Numbered from the stretch's first letter, positions 8,701 to 17,897 are shown. The stretch: DNA of 64,000 nt from Symsagittifera roscoffensis (GCF_963678635.1 NC_087068.1:17363872-17427871); one strand, 5' to 3'. Notes: generated by a model from the sequence alone, not told the origin. Translations and numbers: made by a program.

Positions 8701-11536
8701 CCACTAGTAGCGTGTGTATCGCCAGTTCTGACAGTTCTGATCCCGAGGTCGAATCCCTGTCTGAATAGGTGTTCATTCTCAAGCTTTCTGACTTATTGTC
8801 CTTCGAAGGTGTTGTGCTGGAGACTGCACGCTCCTCCAGATCATGTCCGTATTTCCTTCGCATCCATCTGAACTCCCCGGACAAAACTTTGTTCTCTAGG
8901 TCCTGTTTCTCATCAGGAATTTTCTCGTTTATCTCGGACTCCCCGGACAAATTCACTCGTCCCGGGTGTTGATCTTGTGATTGCTGGTTTTTCTCCTCAT
9001 CCTTCTCCCCGGACAAATAGTCTTGCAGCAGATTTTGTTCTACCTCTTCACCCTCTTTTTCCCGGTCTACAAAGGTGACGGTTTTCTTTCGCTTGCTGCT
9101 CCCCTGTTCTTTCCGTCCGTAAGAAGTACTGGTTAAAATCTCTTGGGGTATTGAGGATACTAGTTGCTGAACTATTGTCCTACAATCCCTCTTGTTCTCC
9201 TCGTGCTGTTGTCTGGACGGCATGATCTTCACTTTCTTACTGACTGTTAGCGATGCCACTGCTGCTGTCCACTCGGGGTCATCTCTGGTCACTTCTCTTT
9301 CTAACAATCCACCCAGCATCCGCATTACTTGTGGTGTGACTTGCACCGTTTTATCCAATAATGAGAGGCTGTTTATATTCATGCGAGAGAGTTCTTGCTG
9401 GACCAGGTTCGAGCGCAGCAACAAATCTAAGGGGACTGGATCCTCCTTGGACAGGATCTTTATCTCAGCTGCTTTCTCTACAGGTAACTCAGGATGCCCT
9501 GGAATTGGATGTCCAGACTTATCCAACCATCTCGTTAAGGGAAGCGCTTCATAAGTTTCTTTGTCCAGAAACGAGAATCCCTCCTTTACTTCCGCCTGAT
9601 TGGCCTGCTTCTGCTCCAATCTTTCATAGAACTCAGTTTTCTTGCTGAGACTGTCAGCATTCTGATGTTTATCACGCATCCTATGTTCGATTATCATATG
9701 GTAGCCATCCAATCTGACTATCCATCTACCAATATAACTCTGATCCATCGAGTAGGTCTTCAACCAGGATAACGCTCTGTTGTCCACGCGTAACTTGAAG
9801 GGAGCGCTCCCCAAGTATGCACGGTACTTCTCCACGAAGGTAACTACTGCAAACATTTCTGCTTTTGGTGCGCCATATTTCATCTCTGTGTCACTCAGGA
9901 CCTTGCTGCCGTATGCAATGGGACGGAGAACTGTTCTTCCGTTCCATTCTTGCTCTTGATGCAAGATTCCTGAGATGGCCACCACCGATGCGTCCGTGTC
10001 AAGAACATACATGCCCTTTTCTGTAGGCATGCCTAGCACTGGCGCTTCGCACAGTTCCCGCTTTATGTTCTCGAAAGCAACTTGTGCTTCATCGTTCCAT
10101 TCGAACTTCTTCCCTTTGTTGCGCATCAGCTTCTGCATCGGATACACTTTGTCCGCATATCCCTTAATGAATTCTCGGTAGTAATTGGCAAACCCTAGGA
10201 AGCTCATGAGCTGTGTGTCCGTTCTCGGAGCTTTCCATGTCAACACTGCTTCCACTGCGTCCGGATCTGGCCTCACACCATGCCTGTCCACCATTCTTCC
10301 CAGGTACTTGATCGAATCCCTAAGGATTTCACATTTCGATGGTTTGCATTTCAAGCCTGCTCTTTTCATACATCCGAAGACCTCATCGAGTCGATCAATG
10401 TGATCCTCCAGGGTTGGTGTCGCTATGACTACGTCATCCACGTAGCACATCAAGAGATTCCCGTACTTTTTGGTCACTCCTGTCAAAGCCTGAGCCATCA
10501 GCCTTTGAAAGGTTGCTGTTGCATTGCACAAGCCGAAGGGCATCCTCTTCCACTGGTACAACCCCAATTCGCACGCGAATCCGATTTTCTCCCTGTCCTT
10601 CTTTCGCAGAGGAACCTGCCAGAAGGCAGAACCCAAGTCCAATGTGGTGAAGAACTTTGCATCACCAAGTTTGGATAGGCTCTCGTCTATTCGCGGTATC
10701 GGGTACGCATCTTTAATCGTTACCGCGTTCAAGTAACGAAAGTCGCAACAAAATCTAAGCTGCCCCCCTTTCTTTTTCGCCATTACTACTCCGCAAGCCC
10801 ATGGTGATTTCGAGGGTTCTATCATGTCGTATTCAAGCAACATTTCTATTTCCGCTCGGCACGCTTCCGATTTATGTGGCGTCATTCGCCTTGCGCCTTC
10901 CCTATGGGGAACGGCACCCTCTTCTAGTTCGATTTCGTGTTCGACGAAATTACAGCAACCGATGTCCGCCTTATGTTTTGAAAATACCTCGGCGTTCCGA
11001 TTTAGGAGGTCCCGCAATTTTTCAAAATCTCCCTCACCTATTTTTCCTTTTAAATGTTCTATTTCTGGCAAAACCGGTTTGTCAGAATCTAGTTCATATG
11101 ACGAGGGGCGTTCCGGAAAATTCGAGCAGCTTGATAAGCCGTCGTCCGTTTCGGATTTCATTGAAAACAATTTATGAATAGATTTTAATTCATTAATTCT
11201 CTTTAAGATTTTATCCTTATTTGCATGATAAGGACAGTCTTTCACACTATATTTCTTCAAGTTTTGTGTCTCTTCATAGTCGGTCCTCATCGGCAAGGCG
11301 TAGCCAAGCTTCTTTCCACGCTGGATTGAAACCGTGGTGTCCAGTGTGTTCAACAACACACTGACACACAGTCCGTTTCGCGTTACCGAGAAGCTCCGGC
11401 CTAAAATCACCGAACTCTGACTATTTGGATTCGGTACTAAGCAAACCTGTTTGCTATCACTTAACGAATTTAAATTTCTCATTCTAAAAATTGCTACTAC
11501 AGCTTGTCCTGGTTGTAACTTTACTTTTCTATCCAA
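5774..11536 (-). CDS. pol: Pol polyprotein of copy A1: RT, RNase H, integrase and C-terminal macro-like domain
   Basis: 1,920 codons, overlapping the end of the gag-protease frame by 16 bases in the -1 register, with a run of six T in the overlap. There is no ATG at its head, so translation by frameshift from gag, as is usual in this family, is likely. Order by residue: linker 1-200; reverse transcriptase about 210-420 with YVDD near 365 (10435-10447); RNase H from about 505 (LDTDAS); a long acidic linker about 640-1100 holding three LSGE motifs; integrase zinc motif H-H-C-C about 1136-1175; integrase catalytic D, D, E at QIDH (about 1202), SDNG (about 1260) and VERQ (about 1297); GPY/F module near 1440 (KKWRGPF); acidic linker; macro-like domain about 1785-1915. 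Pol is far longer than the usual 1,000-1,200 residues. The frame is open throughout. Confidence 0.93.
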   Translation of the reverse strand: MDRKVKLQPGQAVVAIFRMRNLNSLSDSKQVCLVPNPNSQSSVILGRSFSVTRNGLCVSVLLNTLDTTVSIQRGKKLGYALPMRTDYEETQNLKKYSVKDCPYHANKDKILKRINELKSIHKLFSMKSETDDGLSSCSNFPERPSSYELDSDKPVLPEIEHLKGKIGEGDFEKLRDLLNRNAEVFSKHKADIGCCNFVEHEIELEEGAVPHREGARRMTPHKSEACRAEIEMLLEYDMIEPSKSPWACGVVMAKKKGGQLRFCCDFRYLNAVTIKDAYPIPRIDESLSKLGDAKFFTTLDLGSAFWQVPLRKKDREKIGFACELGLYQWKRMPFGLCNATATFQRLMAQALTGVTKKYGNLLMCYVDDVVIATPTLEDHIDRLDEVFGCMKRAGLKCKPSKCEILRDSIKYLGRMVDRHGVRPDPDAVEAVLTWKAPRTDTQLMSFLGFANYYREFIKGYADKVYPMQKLMRNKGKKFEWNDEAQVAFENIKRELCEAPVLGMPTEKGMYVLDTDASVVAISGILHQEQEWNGRTVLRPIAYGSKVLSDTEMKYGAPKAEMFAVVTFVEKYRAYLGSAPFKLRVDNRALSWLKTYSMDQSYIGRWIVRLDGYHMIIEHRMRDKHQNADSLSKKTEFYERLEQKQANQAEVKEGFSFLDKETYEALPLTRWLDKSGHPIPGHPELPVEKAAEIKILSKEDPVPLDLLLRSNLVQQELSRMNINSLSLLDKTVQVTPQVMRMLGGLLEREVTRDDPEWTAAVASLTVSKKVKIMPSRQQHEENKRDCRTIVQQLVSSIPQEILTSTSYGRKEQGSSKRKKTVTFVDREKEGEEVEQNLLQDYLSGEKDEEKNQQSQDQHPGRVNLSGESEINEKIPDEKQDLENKVLSGEFRWMRRKYGHDLEERAVSSTTPSKDNKSESLRMNTYSDRDSTSGSELSELAIHTLLVETRARNLDREVYQDPDSDRYLIPSERVFDNAADDLETIAVSKRSISLLPQKEVVRTDLQPFQQETQPLAKIWCVKMEEDTHQPNELNSQMRVMKTYLKARYRLSDLLRAQRNDRMTSNLKRWIENGAPDKGDLEEDSYRILRQYFMQKEGRLYLNKDGIVACRRREEDKVLYKYNAIVLPQLYQTELLFRSHDQMGHQGIDKVYQRILKRFEWPGMKKACEKWVTACLSCQQVKDPRKLRFPLQSIESSEFNEVVQIDHQKICMTDSGYNQVLVMIDHFTKYAEAVPCITASAEETCDHLINTWIARHGCPMTFQSDNGTAFVGELTKELMRRSQVAQAHSTTYHPQTNGLVERQNRTLVSMLRVYCSRYMTDWDRYLPQVMGAYNSTQHSTTGVSPHMMLTGHEKSLPLTFFYPEYEGKKTSPQVYVRDVIRRQQELNDLCRRNTQQAQARQRKRFDKKAAGAKAYSVGDYVWVFQNVIPPKGTKKLLKKWRGPFMITEVHQEGRFYRLSTGRAAHYENIKPHNPSTEDWCIPADMEEGDYLMMDPACEVNEKGTREKNDGNEVVEEGTDTPLDLDPNEQIEADDETLPYAEEDWQDSEQTEVPKNMEPDLPFTMQTRQKDGTRLRKKYNPYGDDFVVDRIDLKKIVEEVVGLEEITVSQDIDIVDDHNDEWVDDWSKPEVEFDDEQQQSNEQDLTNLRVLEWLNEMTSDPGKTSVTIQDVDRESAKYIKTERDDPSWAAQEGQLLIPASNLDLILGMRSTRTPMDIFVRGVGVGLTHTENLIIKKLRIARETGNLEAETGEEPKKPDIGRVVESYFNLPNEYSSNIILTDSDFILTNRTCAVAITADMSFRTALAADFKREYKNVEFLWKQRPGIGGVAALPPAVSQIPRKYLCFLVTRATEKQHVDPENLVLSLTRLRDFLVEMDVKELSLPVYDPNRGRLHPRELYALVHVIFSDTNIQVYLHKKYYLSIG
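5780..6200 (-). other. Macro-like (TARG1/OARD1-type) domain at the pol C-terminus, copy A1
   Basis: The last 130 residues of pol read like a macro domain of the OARD1/TARG1 branch. A first strand (CAVAITADMSF) is followed by a helix (AADFKREYKN, compared with the AVLFKKKFG region of OARD1), a strand (KYLCFLVT, compared with YIYYLIT), the segment ENLVLSLTRLRDFL, the strand VKELSLPVY (compared with VTDLSMPRI), and the final helix and strand (IFSDTNIQVYL, compared with VFEATDIKITVY). Known: OARD1-type domains bind ADP-ribose and can remove it from proteins. The match is by eye from memory of the family; activity is not claimed. The same domain, well conserved, ends the pol of element 2, so it is a family trait. 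Confidence 0.65.
6384..6394 (-). promoter_or_regulatory. Internal PPT-like core (GTCCGGGGAGT) near the 3' end of pol, copy A1
   Basis: On the element's sense strand this is GTCCGGGGAGT preceded by a short T run. It equals the core of the polypurine tract beside the 3' LTR (55601-55612). The surrounding 40 bases are almost identical to 44147-44189 in element 2. Here it is read as FVRGV. Proposed as a central PPT (inference). Confidence 0.5.
8872..9014 (-). promoter_or_regulatory. Three further PPT-like cores in the pol linker, copy A1
   Basis: Copies of GTCCGGGGAG lie at 8872-8882, 8938-8948 and 9004-9014, each preceded by T or TT on the sense strand and spaced exactly 66 bases apart. All three are read as LSGE. 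The 66-base spacing fits a repeat of 22 codons, though the sequence between them is not obviously repeated. Confidence 0.5.
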
Positions 11537-14500
11537 AAAACTGGTACCTTATTTTCATCTGTTATTATCCTATTAACTGGTCTCTTAACATACTTTCGGT
11601 CCGGGTTTCTAATCCGTATTAGACCGTTGTTCAAGTCAATCATCACGTCAAAATTCCTGACAAAATCTCTGCCCAAGATGAATTGGTCGGCGTCGTCCAG
11701 ATTCTCTACCACCAGGAAGCTCATCCAAAGGTTCCGTCCTCCCATGTGAAGGACCGTCACCGGTGTCCTTCCGGCTACGTAGATAGCTCCTCGATTTGCA
11801 GCGGCTAGTCGGAGATTCGTAGGAATCAGATCTTCCCGCGTGAAGCCCATTCTTTCCCAGGTCTTTATCGGCATCACACTCACCACCGCGCCTGTGTCCA
11901 GAAGCCCTGTGACTCCGATTTTTGTTCCGTTGGTGTCGAGCAGGTGTGCTGTCACATCTGCTTCATATCCAATATGTACCGCGTCTTGTTCCATCATGGC
12001 GTCATGGCCTATCCTGCGGACTTTGAGTTCCTCTTCACCCAAATAGATCTGCCCCATTTGGTCATCATCTGTTGTTATGTAAGTCCTGGTGTAGATGCTG
12101 ATTCCATCCACGTTCAGCATTATTTGATACGGCCCATAGACCTCCAAGTAGCGTCCATGAAGTTTCTTCATGCGAGGGCCACCCGTCGTTAGTAGTGCTC
12201 GCACAGCTCTCGACTCAGTGCGTGGCTCCACCTGCCTCAGATAATCTGCATATGTGTCCAAATGCATTAAAGTGAACTCTGATGGTTCACTCAAATTTCT
12301 TATTACCTGGTGTCCAGCCACTGAGATTATCGACTGTATCTTCTTTCCTTGCGGCGCCATGCCGAACCTCTTACCGGAGATCACTTTAAGTTTCATATCT
12401 AAACTGCTTGGTGTTTTCGTCTCCTCGAACTCCGTTGCTTCGAAGGTATTCAGTTGCTCCTGAAGCTTTTCATTTTCCAGTTCAAGTTTCACTTTTTGTT
12501 CGATCTCTTTCATCACCAGTTCCTGTTGTACTCTATTTAGAGCATCCTTTGCGGCTGCCTTGTAATCGATCTTGAAGTCATCGGCCGCAGTTGCTGGTTC
12601 CGGTTCACATGCTTCTCCTGTTACCGCTTGCATTTTCTTTGCCGCCAGCTCTTGAGGTTTGTCCTTCCTGCGTGCCTCTGCTTCGTTTAAAAGTCGAGCC
12701 TTGCTTGCTTTCACTCCTGATAAAGCTTCTTCATGCCTTGGATGCTTGATGTCTGCCACTGCATCCCAGAATTGTGGACAGTCTGATTTAAAATGACCTT
12801 CCAAGTTGCAAAAGAAACACCTCGGGCCGAATTTCGCAATTACTCCTCTCATGAAATCCTCATGTTCCAACTCTGACGCATCTTCGTCCTCGAGGCTAAA
12901 GCCTATTGCTTTCATGCCTTGTTTATAAGCTGGGCATGCTGACACATGATGGTCTGTTGAACTACAATTAGCACAAGAGCGTCTCTTGTCCATATCGTCC
13001 CTCGGTTTGTACCAATTGTTCCCTTGGTTCGCTGGTCCGTTGTTAAAATTGCCATAATTGTTCTTGTAATATCCAGATCTCGAAGGAGGTTTCAGCAATA
13101 GATACTCTTTCGATTTGAGTCTCAACTCCTCCGGTGTTGGCGCATTAGTTGATAGTGGTGTGTAATGCGTTGCTAGCATCGTACGAAGTTCATCGTTTTT
13201 CACACCATCGATGAATTTTGAGGCTACGGCCAGGTTCATCCTTCGATTTGACTCATCCGGTTGGCTGCGTCTTCTCAGCATTTCCAAATCATCGAGAAAC
13301 TTGTCTATAGTTTCATCTTCCCGCTGCCTCCGTTTCTCGAAGCGCATCATCGCCTGGTGCCCCTGCACCCCTGATCCGAAACGGTTTAATAAAATTTCGA
13401 AGATTTTCTCAGCAGTGTCACGTTGATACTGTTTCTTGGCCATGACACAGTTCAGGGCTGTCCCTTCTAAGTTGCTGGTGAGCGCGCTGCATTCCTGTCT
13501 CTCAGACAAGTCTTCTTCCTCGAAATGCAGCTTCATTACCTCTATCCAGGTATCAATACAGCCATCAGATTCGTCTTTGTAGCATCTTGGTTTCTTAAAG
13601 ACTCTTCTGGACTTTTCACTGCGTTCATTGGTTCTAGATAACCGCGTCAGGAATGTCTCCAAAGACCTGTTCAGGGGTTCAAATGCTGTGGCCATTGCCG
13701 TAGCATCCCTTGAGTGTCCCGCCTGAGTGTCCTCACACCTTGTCGAAGGCTCTGTGTGCGGTGCATCCATACAATCCGAATCACCATGAGCGTTTCCCGC
13801 TTGGCCCATGTGACTCCTCCTCGGGCTTGTATGCCCCATGTTGCCAGAATCGCTTCTCCCGGTCGCATGTGTGCTTTGCGTTGGTCGTTCGTTCGAGGTT
13901 TGTCTGTTCCCCGTCGAACTTGCTCTACTGTTCGGGCCCCATGCTGTATTACCCCTTGTGGCATAGCCTGATGAACTGCCCCTGCCTCTAGTGGATCCAT
14001 TTGTCTTCCTCCTTTGATGTTCATTGAAGTTCACCCTCGGTTCCCTGTTGGGACCTCCCGAGTTCGGCTCTCCTTCTTTTGATCCACTCTTGCTGCTTAG
14101 TAGCCCGTCCAACCTATCCATGATAGCCTGCGTTCGCCTCTCCATCATCGCGTCTATCTTTGTGTCAAGAGACCCAAGAGACTGCTCTTGCTGAATTCTT
14201 AACTTCTCCATATCGGCTCTTAAGCGTAACTCCCTCTGTTCCGCTTCTCTTGTCATTCGCGACAAGTTCCTCGTCATATGTTCGTCCGTTCTTTCTTTCA
14301 AGCGTTTTTCGCTTCTGTCAACTTCTTGTCTGTTGCGGTTTATTTCTTCCCGCAGACTTTCTCTTTCAATGTGAACTGCTCTTTCTAGTTCACTCATCCT
14401 TATCGACATCTGTTCATTTTGTTCTCCTAAACTGCCCACTATGTTGTTTAAGGCTTCCTCTAGTGCTGCCCCGTTATCCATGAGTGGCGTCACTAGTGGT

Positions 14501-14733
14501 GGTGTAACTCTGTCGGTCCCAGGTAGCTTCGTGCTGGTCGAGATCCGGGCCTTGACTCTCTGTCTTGACGTCTTTTCATTATCTATTTCAGGATCCGCTA
14601 ACGCGTTGCCAAGCCCTCTGGTTCTACTCTCTTCAGGTTGTGGCTCCGAACTTGTCCTAATCGCGAAGTCCTTCGACTGGCCCGGTGTGTTTGCCTCTTT
14701 GCTTATCGTTGTCACTACACCAAATTTATCCAT
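11521..14733 (-). CDS. gag: Gag-protease polyprotein of copy A1
   Basis: 1,070 codons from the ATG at 14733, chosen because the start MDKFGVVTT aligns with the start of element 2's gag. Order by residue: coiled-coil-rich N-terminus about 85-215; low-complexity Ser/Gly/Arg/Thr region about 220-370; capsid-like retrotransposon gag domain about 380-560 (motifs FKKP, WIEVMKLHF, LEGTAL, LLNRFGSG, LRTMLATHY); two CCHC knuckles near 583 (CANCSSTDHHVSAC) and 639 (CFFCNLEGHFKSDC); a charged linker; and an aspartic protease with DTGA near 945 (11888-11899). Knuckles bind the genomic RNA, and the protease cuts the polyprotein. The start overlaps ORF0 by 19 bases and the end overlaps pol. The frame looks whole. 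Confidence 0.92.
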   Translation of the reverse strand: MDKFGVVTTISKEANTPGQSKDFAIRTSSEPQPEESRTRGLGNALADPEIDNEKTSRQRVKARISTSTKLPGTDRVTPPLVTPLMDNGAALEEALNNIVGSLGEQNEQMSIRMSELERAVHIERESLREEINRNRQEVDRSEKRLKERTDEHMTRNLSRMTREAEQRELRLRADMEKLRIQQEQSLGSLDTKIDAMMERRTQAIMDRLDGLLSSKSGSKEGEPNSGGPNREPRVNFNEHQRRKTNGSTRGRGSSSGYATRGNTAWGPNSRASSTGNRQTSNERPTQSTHATGRSDSGNMGHTSPRRSHMGQAGNAHGDSDCMDAPHTEPSTRCEDTQAGHSRDATAMATAFEPLNRSLETFLTRLSRTNERSEKSRRVFKKPRCYKDESDGCIDTWIEVMKLHFEEEDLSERQECSALTSNLEGTALNCVMAKKQYQRDTAEKIFEILLNRFGSGVQGHQAMMRFEKRRQREDETIDKFLDDLEMLRRRSQPDESNRRMNLAVASKFIDGVKNDELRTMLATHYTPLSTNAPTPEELRLKSKEYLLLKPPSRSGYYKNNYGNFNNGPANQGNNWYKPRDDMDKRRSCANCSSTDHHVSACPAYKQGMKAIGFSLEDEDASELEHEDFMRGVIAKFGPRCFFCNLEGHFKSDCPQFWDAVADIKHPRHEEALSGVKASKARLLNEAEARRKDKPQELAAKKMQAVTGEACEPEPATAADDFKIDYKAAAKDALNRVQQELVMKEIEQKVKLELENEKLQEQLNTFEATEFEETKTPSSLDMKLKVISGKRFGMAPQGKKIQSIISVAGHQVIRNLSEPSEFTLMHLDTYADYLRQVEPRTESRAVRALLTTGGPRMKKLHGRYLEVYGPYQIMLNVDGISIYTRTYITTDDDQMGQIYLGEEELKVRRIGHDAMMEQDAVHIGYEADVTAHLLDTNGTKIGVTGLLDTGAVVSVMPIKTWERMGFTREDLIPTNLRLAAANRGAIYVAGRTPVTVLHMGGRNLWMSFLVVENLDDADQFILGRDFVRNFDVMIDLNNGLIRIRNPDRKYVKRPVNRIITDENKVPVFWIEK

Positions 14734-15374
14734 GGTTCCAGTCTCTCTTCCGACGTGTGCCTCACTCTCCTGGATCGAACTATTGAGACTGACTTGAGAT
14801 CCAAAGTCCCCTTGCTCCTCTTCATCCTCTTCTCCTGGGACTCCCCATCGTTTCCTGCTCCTCCTCCCATGCTGAATGGAAAGATGTTTCCGAAGGTGTT
14901 CTTCATTCTTTCTGAGAATGATGATGACGTTGTTTGTTTCCCCGTTCCGCCTGCCATCATAGTGTTGTCTGTCGGAGATCTTCTAGTCGCCGTTACTTCA
15001 GTTGAGATGTCGGACAGTTCCGACATCTCCTCTCGATCCAACGTCCCGGTGGAAGTGGCAAAATCATGGCCTTGTTCTACCGGAGTAGATTCGCTCGCCA
15101 GCCTTCTGCCTCTCCCTTCCAGTCCATTTACTCCCTGGTTGTCGTTCATGGTATGGTCCGTATTGACCTCCACTTCTAACAGTTCTCTTCGCTCTTCTGA
15201 GGTCTTTTGACTTCTCGTTTCAACCATTCTGCCTGAAACCGTCCCCTTTTTATCGGACCGGGTTCGCTTGATCCAATCCACAAAAGGATCGGTCATCGTT
15301 TTTCTTTGCTTTTCAGGTATGAATTTCCTAGAGCTATTACCTCGTTTTGGTATCCTTGACTTGTCTAAACTCAT
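14715..15374 (-). CDS. ORF0, small conserved protein ahead of gag, copy A1
   Basis: 219 codons from the ATG at 15374, with its stop lying inside the start of gag (19-base overlap). The product is hydrophilic, with a basic N-terminus, a Ser/Thr/Glu-rich middle, and a C-terminal part with SFSERMKNTFGNIFPF followed by a basic tail. Element 2 has an ORF at the same place that shares the patterns MV-TRS, A-ESTP and SF-ER, so the ORF is conserved although no known family is recognised. The overlap suggests translation of gag by reinitiation or leaky scanning. A matrix-like or RNA-binding role is only a guess. Confidence 0.75.
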   Translation of the reverse strand: MSLDKSRIPKRGNSSRKFIPEKQRKTMTDPFVDWIKRTRSDKKGTVSGRMVETRSQKTSEERRELLEVEVNTDHTMNDNQGVNGLEGRGRRLASESTPVEQGHDFATSTGTLDREEMSELSDISTEVTATRRSPTDNTMMAGGTGKQTTSSSFSERMKNTFGNIFPFSMGGGAGNDGESQEKRMKRSKGTLDLKSVSIVRSRRVRHTSEERLEPWINLV

Positions 15375-16154
15375 TCTTTATTTGTCACTTTCCTATGCCT
15401 ACTCTTGACTCAATTGTTAGAGACCTTATAGTTTTATTAACAATAATAATGACACAACACAATAAATTTCACCAGATTCTATTAAATAGTGACCACGAAT
15501 CCCTGTATGTTGTCAGAGTACAGTTTGTATAAAATTTATTCACACTAGCCGATTATCGGTCCAAAGATCTGGAAACTAGCACAATATGATGTTATCAGTC
15601 AATTTAAAAGATAGTGTACTCACTACCCAATCAAGCACAGTTTAGGTTGATTTAAAATCAAAAAACAAAAAAAAAAAAAATATATATTGACACAATATGA
15701 ATGTATATATAAAAAAAACGTATGTGTCTAGTACTCTTAGTCGGTCGCAGTACAATAGTCGAACCTGTCTTTTAAAGAAAAAGCTTTCCCTGCTTGGTGC
15801 TGCACCAAACAGACAAAACTTTGAAGGCAGTAATTTTCTCAAGTGGGCGTCTATTGCACCCACCGAGTACTGTGTTACCTATCTGCCTTCGGACTGCCCG
15901 AGCTAGACCTACTAAAATCCTCAGGGCAGTCACTTTTCCCAAAAACGTATTCTGTTTCAATCCACACCAATGAGTCACGCTCTTTTTAATTTAGACTTAG
16001 TGTCGCGAATATCCGAGTTCGACCTGTTTTGTATTAGTCTGGTTCTTTTTGAGAGGCAAGTTACCAGTGCAGTCACTGATACCTAGCCTGTGTATTAATA
16101 ACCTAATACCTCTCGCTTTTTAGTCTTTCTTTCGTTTACCTAAGTCCTTAATAA

Positions 16155-17800
16155 AATGATACCCCTCCGGATTGGCGCAAATAGGACCCTTCCGGACCGT
16201 CAGAATATGGACCCCTCCGGATTGGGACCCCTCGGAATTAGCAACTATAAGACCCCTCCGGATTCGGACCCCTCCGGTTTTGTGGAAAGTAGACCCCTCC
16301 GGATTCGGACCCCTCCGACTTTGAAAAATTTCGACCCCTCCGGATTGGGAGCCCTTAGCTCTGTCAAAGTAGCTTTTTGTAGTTTTCTTAATTTCAGCTT
16401 GTACCCCTCCGGATACGTTCTGCGTAGCTTTTATGCTGTTTGAATTAACTGGGAAGGGTATAGGGTCCTTTCCTAGACCCCTCCGGATTGAAGTTAAGGC
16501 ACTTATTTGACAATTCACACTAACGGTGAAGGGTCTTATTACTTGCCTAATTTCGACTCTATTATGGTTGTCTTGTGCCTTCAGCCTTCCCTTTTTGTCT
16601 AGAACTGTCCTAAGTCACTTAGTTCAATCGCTATCAACTTTTGGTAGGGGTATAAGGGTTTTTCAGAAAAATTTATAAAACGTGAAGGGTGTACCCCTCC
16701 GGATTTGTGTAATTTGCTAAAAACAATCTCAAAAAATTTTCTCTCTCGCTTTTCCGAAAAATTTCTGATCCTATTAGTAAGCTCAGCTAATTTCTGATCT
16801 ATTGGTACCAAGATCAACTCGATATGATCAGTAGTTCCAAAGTTATTAACCAAAACGTCTTTTTTCCGAACTCAAAAATTTTCTCTCTTATAGGTTCCGC
16901 CTAACTTTTTCCGCAAATCTGGTCCTTTCGACCTAAAAATTATTGATCCGAGCTCAGGAGGCCTATACTCTTCTAGTTCAATGCAAAAGACCCGATCTAA
17001 AACGCTTTTGTAGAAAAAATTTGGGAAAAACTATGCTACCTGGACCCCTCCGGAATGATGAATCCACCAAATCAAACACGTTATGTTCGATATCTCTGCA
17101 ACCCGGCAGGCTTTCGGGTAGCGGGTTTGAAAACTCGTAGATTCACTAGTGGACGTTGTCCAAACAACTATTTTTACTGTCCTAACTCAAAAATTTCAAA
17201 AAATTTTCTGATTTTTTAGCGTTTCTTACTATCAAAAAATGGGAAAATTTGGTTTTTGGTACCAAACTAGTTCCAACCACTTCTGAACTAAAGTTAACCG
17301 GTTCTGCTTATTACAGTAGTGCAGTTACGATGTAACACACTAACTTAGCGCTTTTTTCCGTTTCAAAAAATATCGATATCTCAAAAATCGCGACTTGTGG
17401 GGGGATCAAAATATCGCTATTTTGACCCTAAAAACCGGTCAGTTCTCGTTGTTTTTGGCTGAAAATCGATATAAGACTATTAATATAGGCTATATAAGTA
17501 ATAATATTAGGAATACTATACCCCTCCGGGTTTGTTTAATCTCCGAATTAAGGTGCTTAACTCGGATATTCGCAGTTCGGTGAAGGGTCACTACAGTGCA
17601 GCACTGTCGAGCCCCCCACAGATTACTATCCTACTTTTTGTACCAAAAGGGATACAAAACTTGTTAACGATACCCAACAGTCGATTGTAGTTGTCGTTGA
17701 GCCTCTTCCTGTTGTTCCCTGTACTGCTTGCCGGATCGGTCTTCACCCAAGACCCTTCCGAATTGAGCGCAAATCAGCTGACCCCTCCGGATTGAGCGCA
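16155..17800 (-). repeat. Dispersed 14-base motif array (AATCCGGAGGGGTC) in the leader of copy A1
   Basis: About 16 copies of GACCCCTCCGGATT (plus strand) or close variants. They are dense at 16160-16490 (spacing roughly 15-70 bases) and then scattered, with examples near 16691, 17042, 17519, 17750 and 17780. A related copy lies in the LTR near 18819. The spacing is irregular, so this is not a simple tandem satellite; it looks like an array of binding sites. Confidence 0.8.
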
Positions 17801-17870
17801 ATTTATCATTAACGTGCTTAAATGCTCAAATAACCCTACAGTACAAGCCTCACAAACGGGCTACTAAATT

Positions 17871-17897
17871 GATCGTAACGATCCTGACTGATATAAA
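17871..17897. promoter_or_regulatory. Palindrome GATCGTAACGATC followed by TATAAA, copy A1 leader
   Basis: A 13-base palindrome (17871-17883) is followed on the plus strand by TATAAA at 17892-17897. The leader of element 2 keeps the pair (54132-54144 and 54150-54155) at about the same distance from the LTR, although most sequence around it has diverged. It could be an antisense promoter or a factor site; the function is not shown. Confidence 0.4.

Noticed and set aside
8872-9014. LSGE repeats as protease cleavage sites
   Set aside because: Possible for these three, but the same DNA core is read in other phases elsewhere in pol and equals the PPT, so a DNA-level role explains more.
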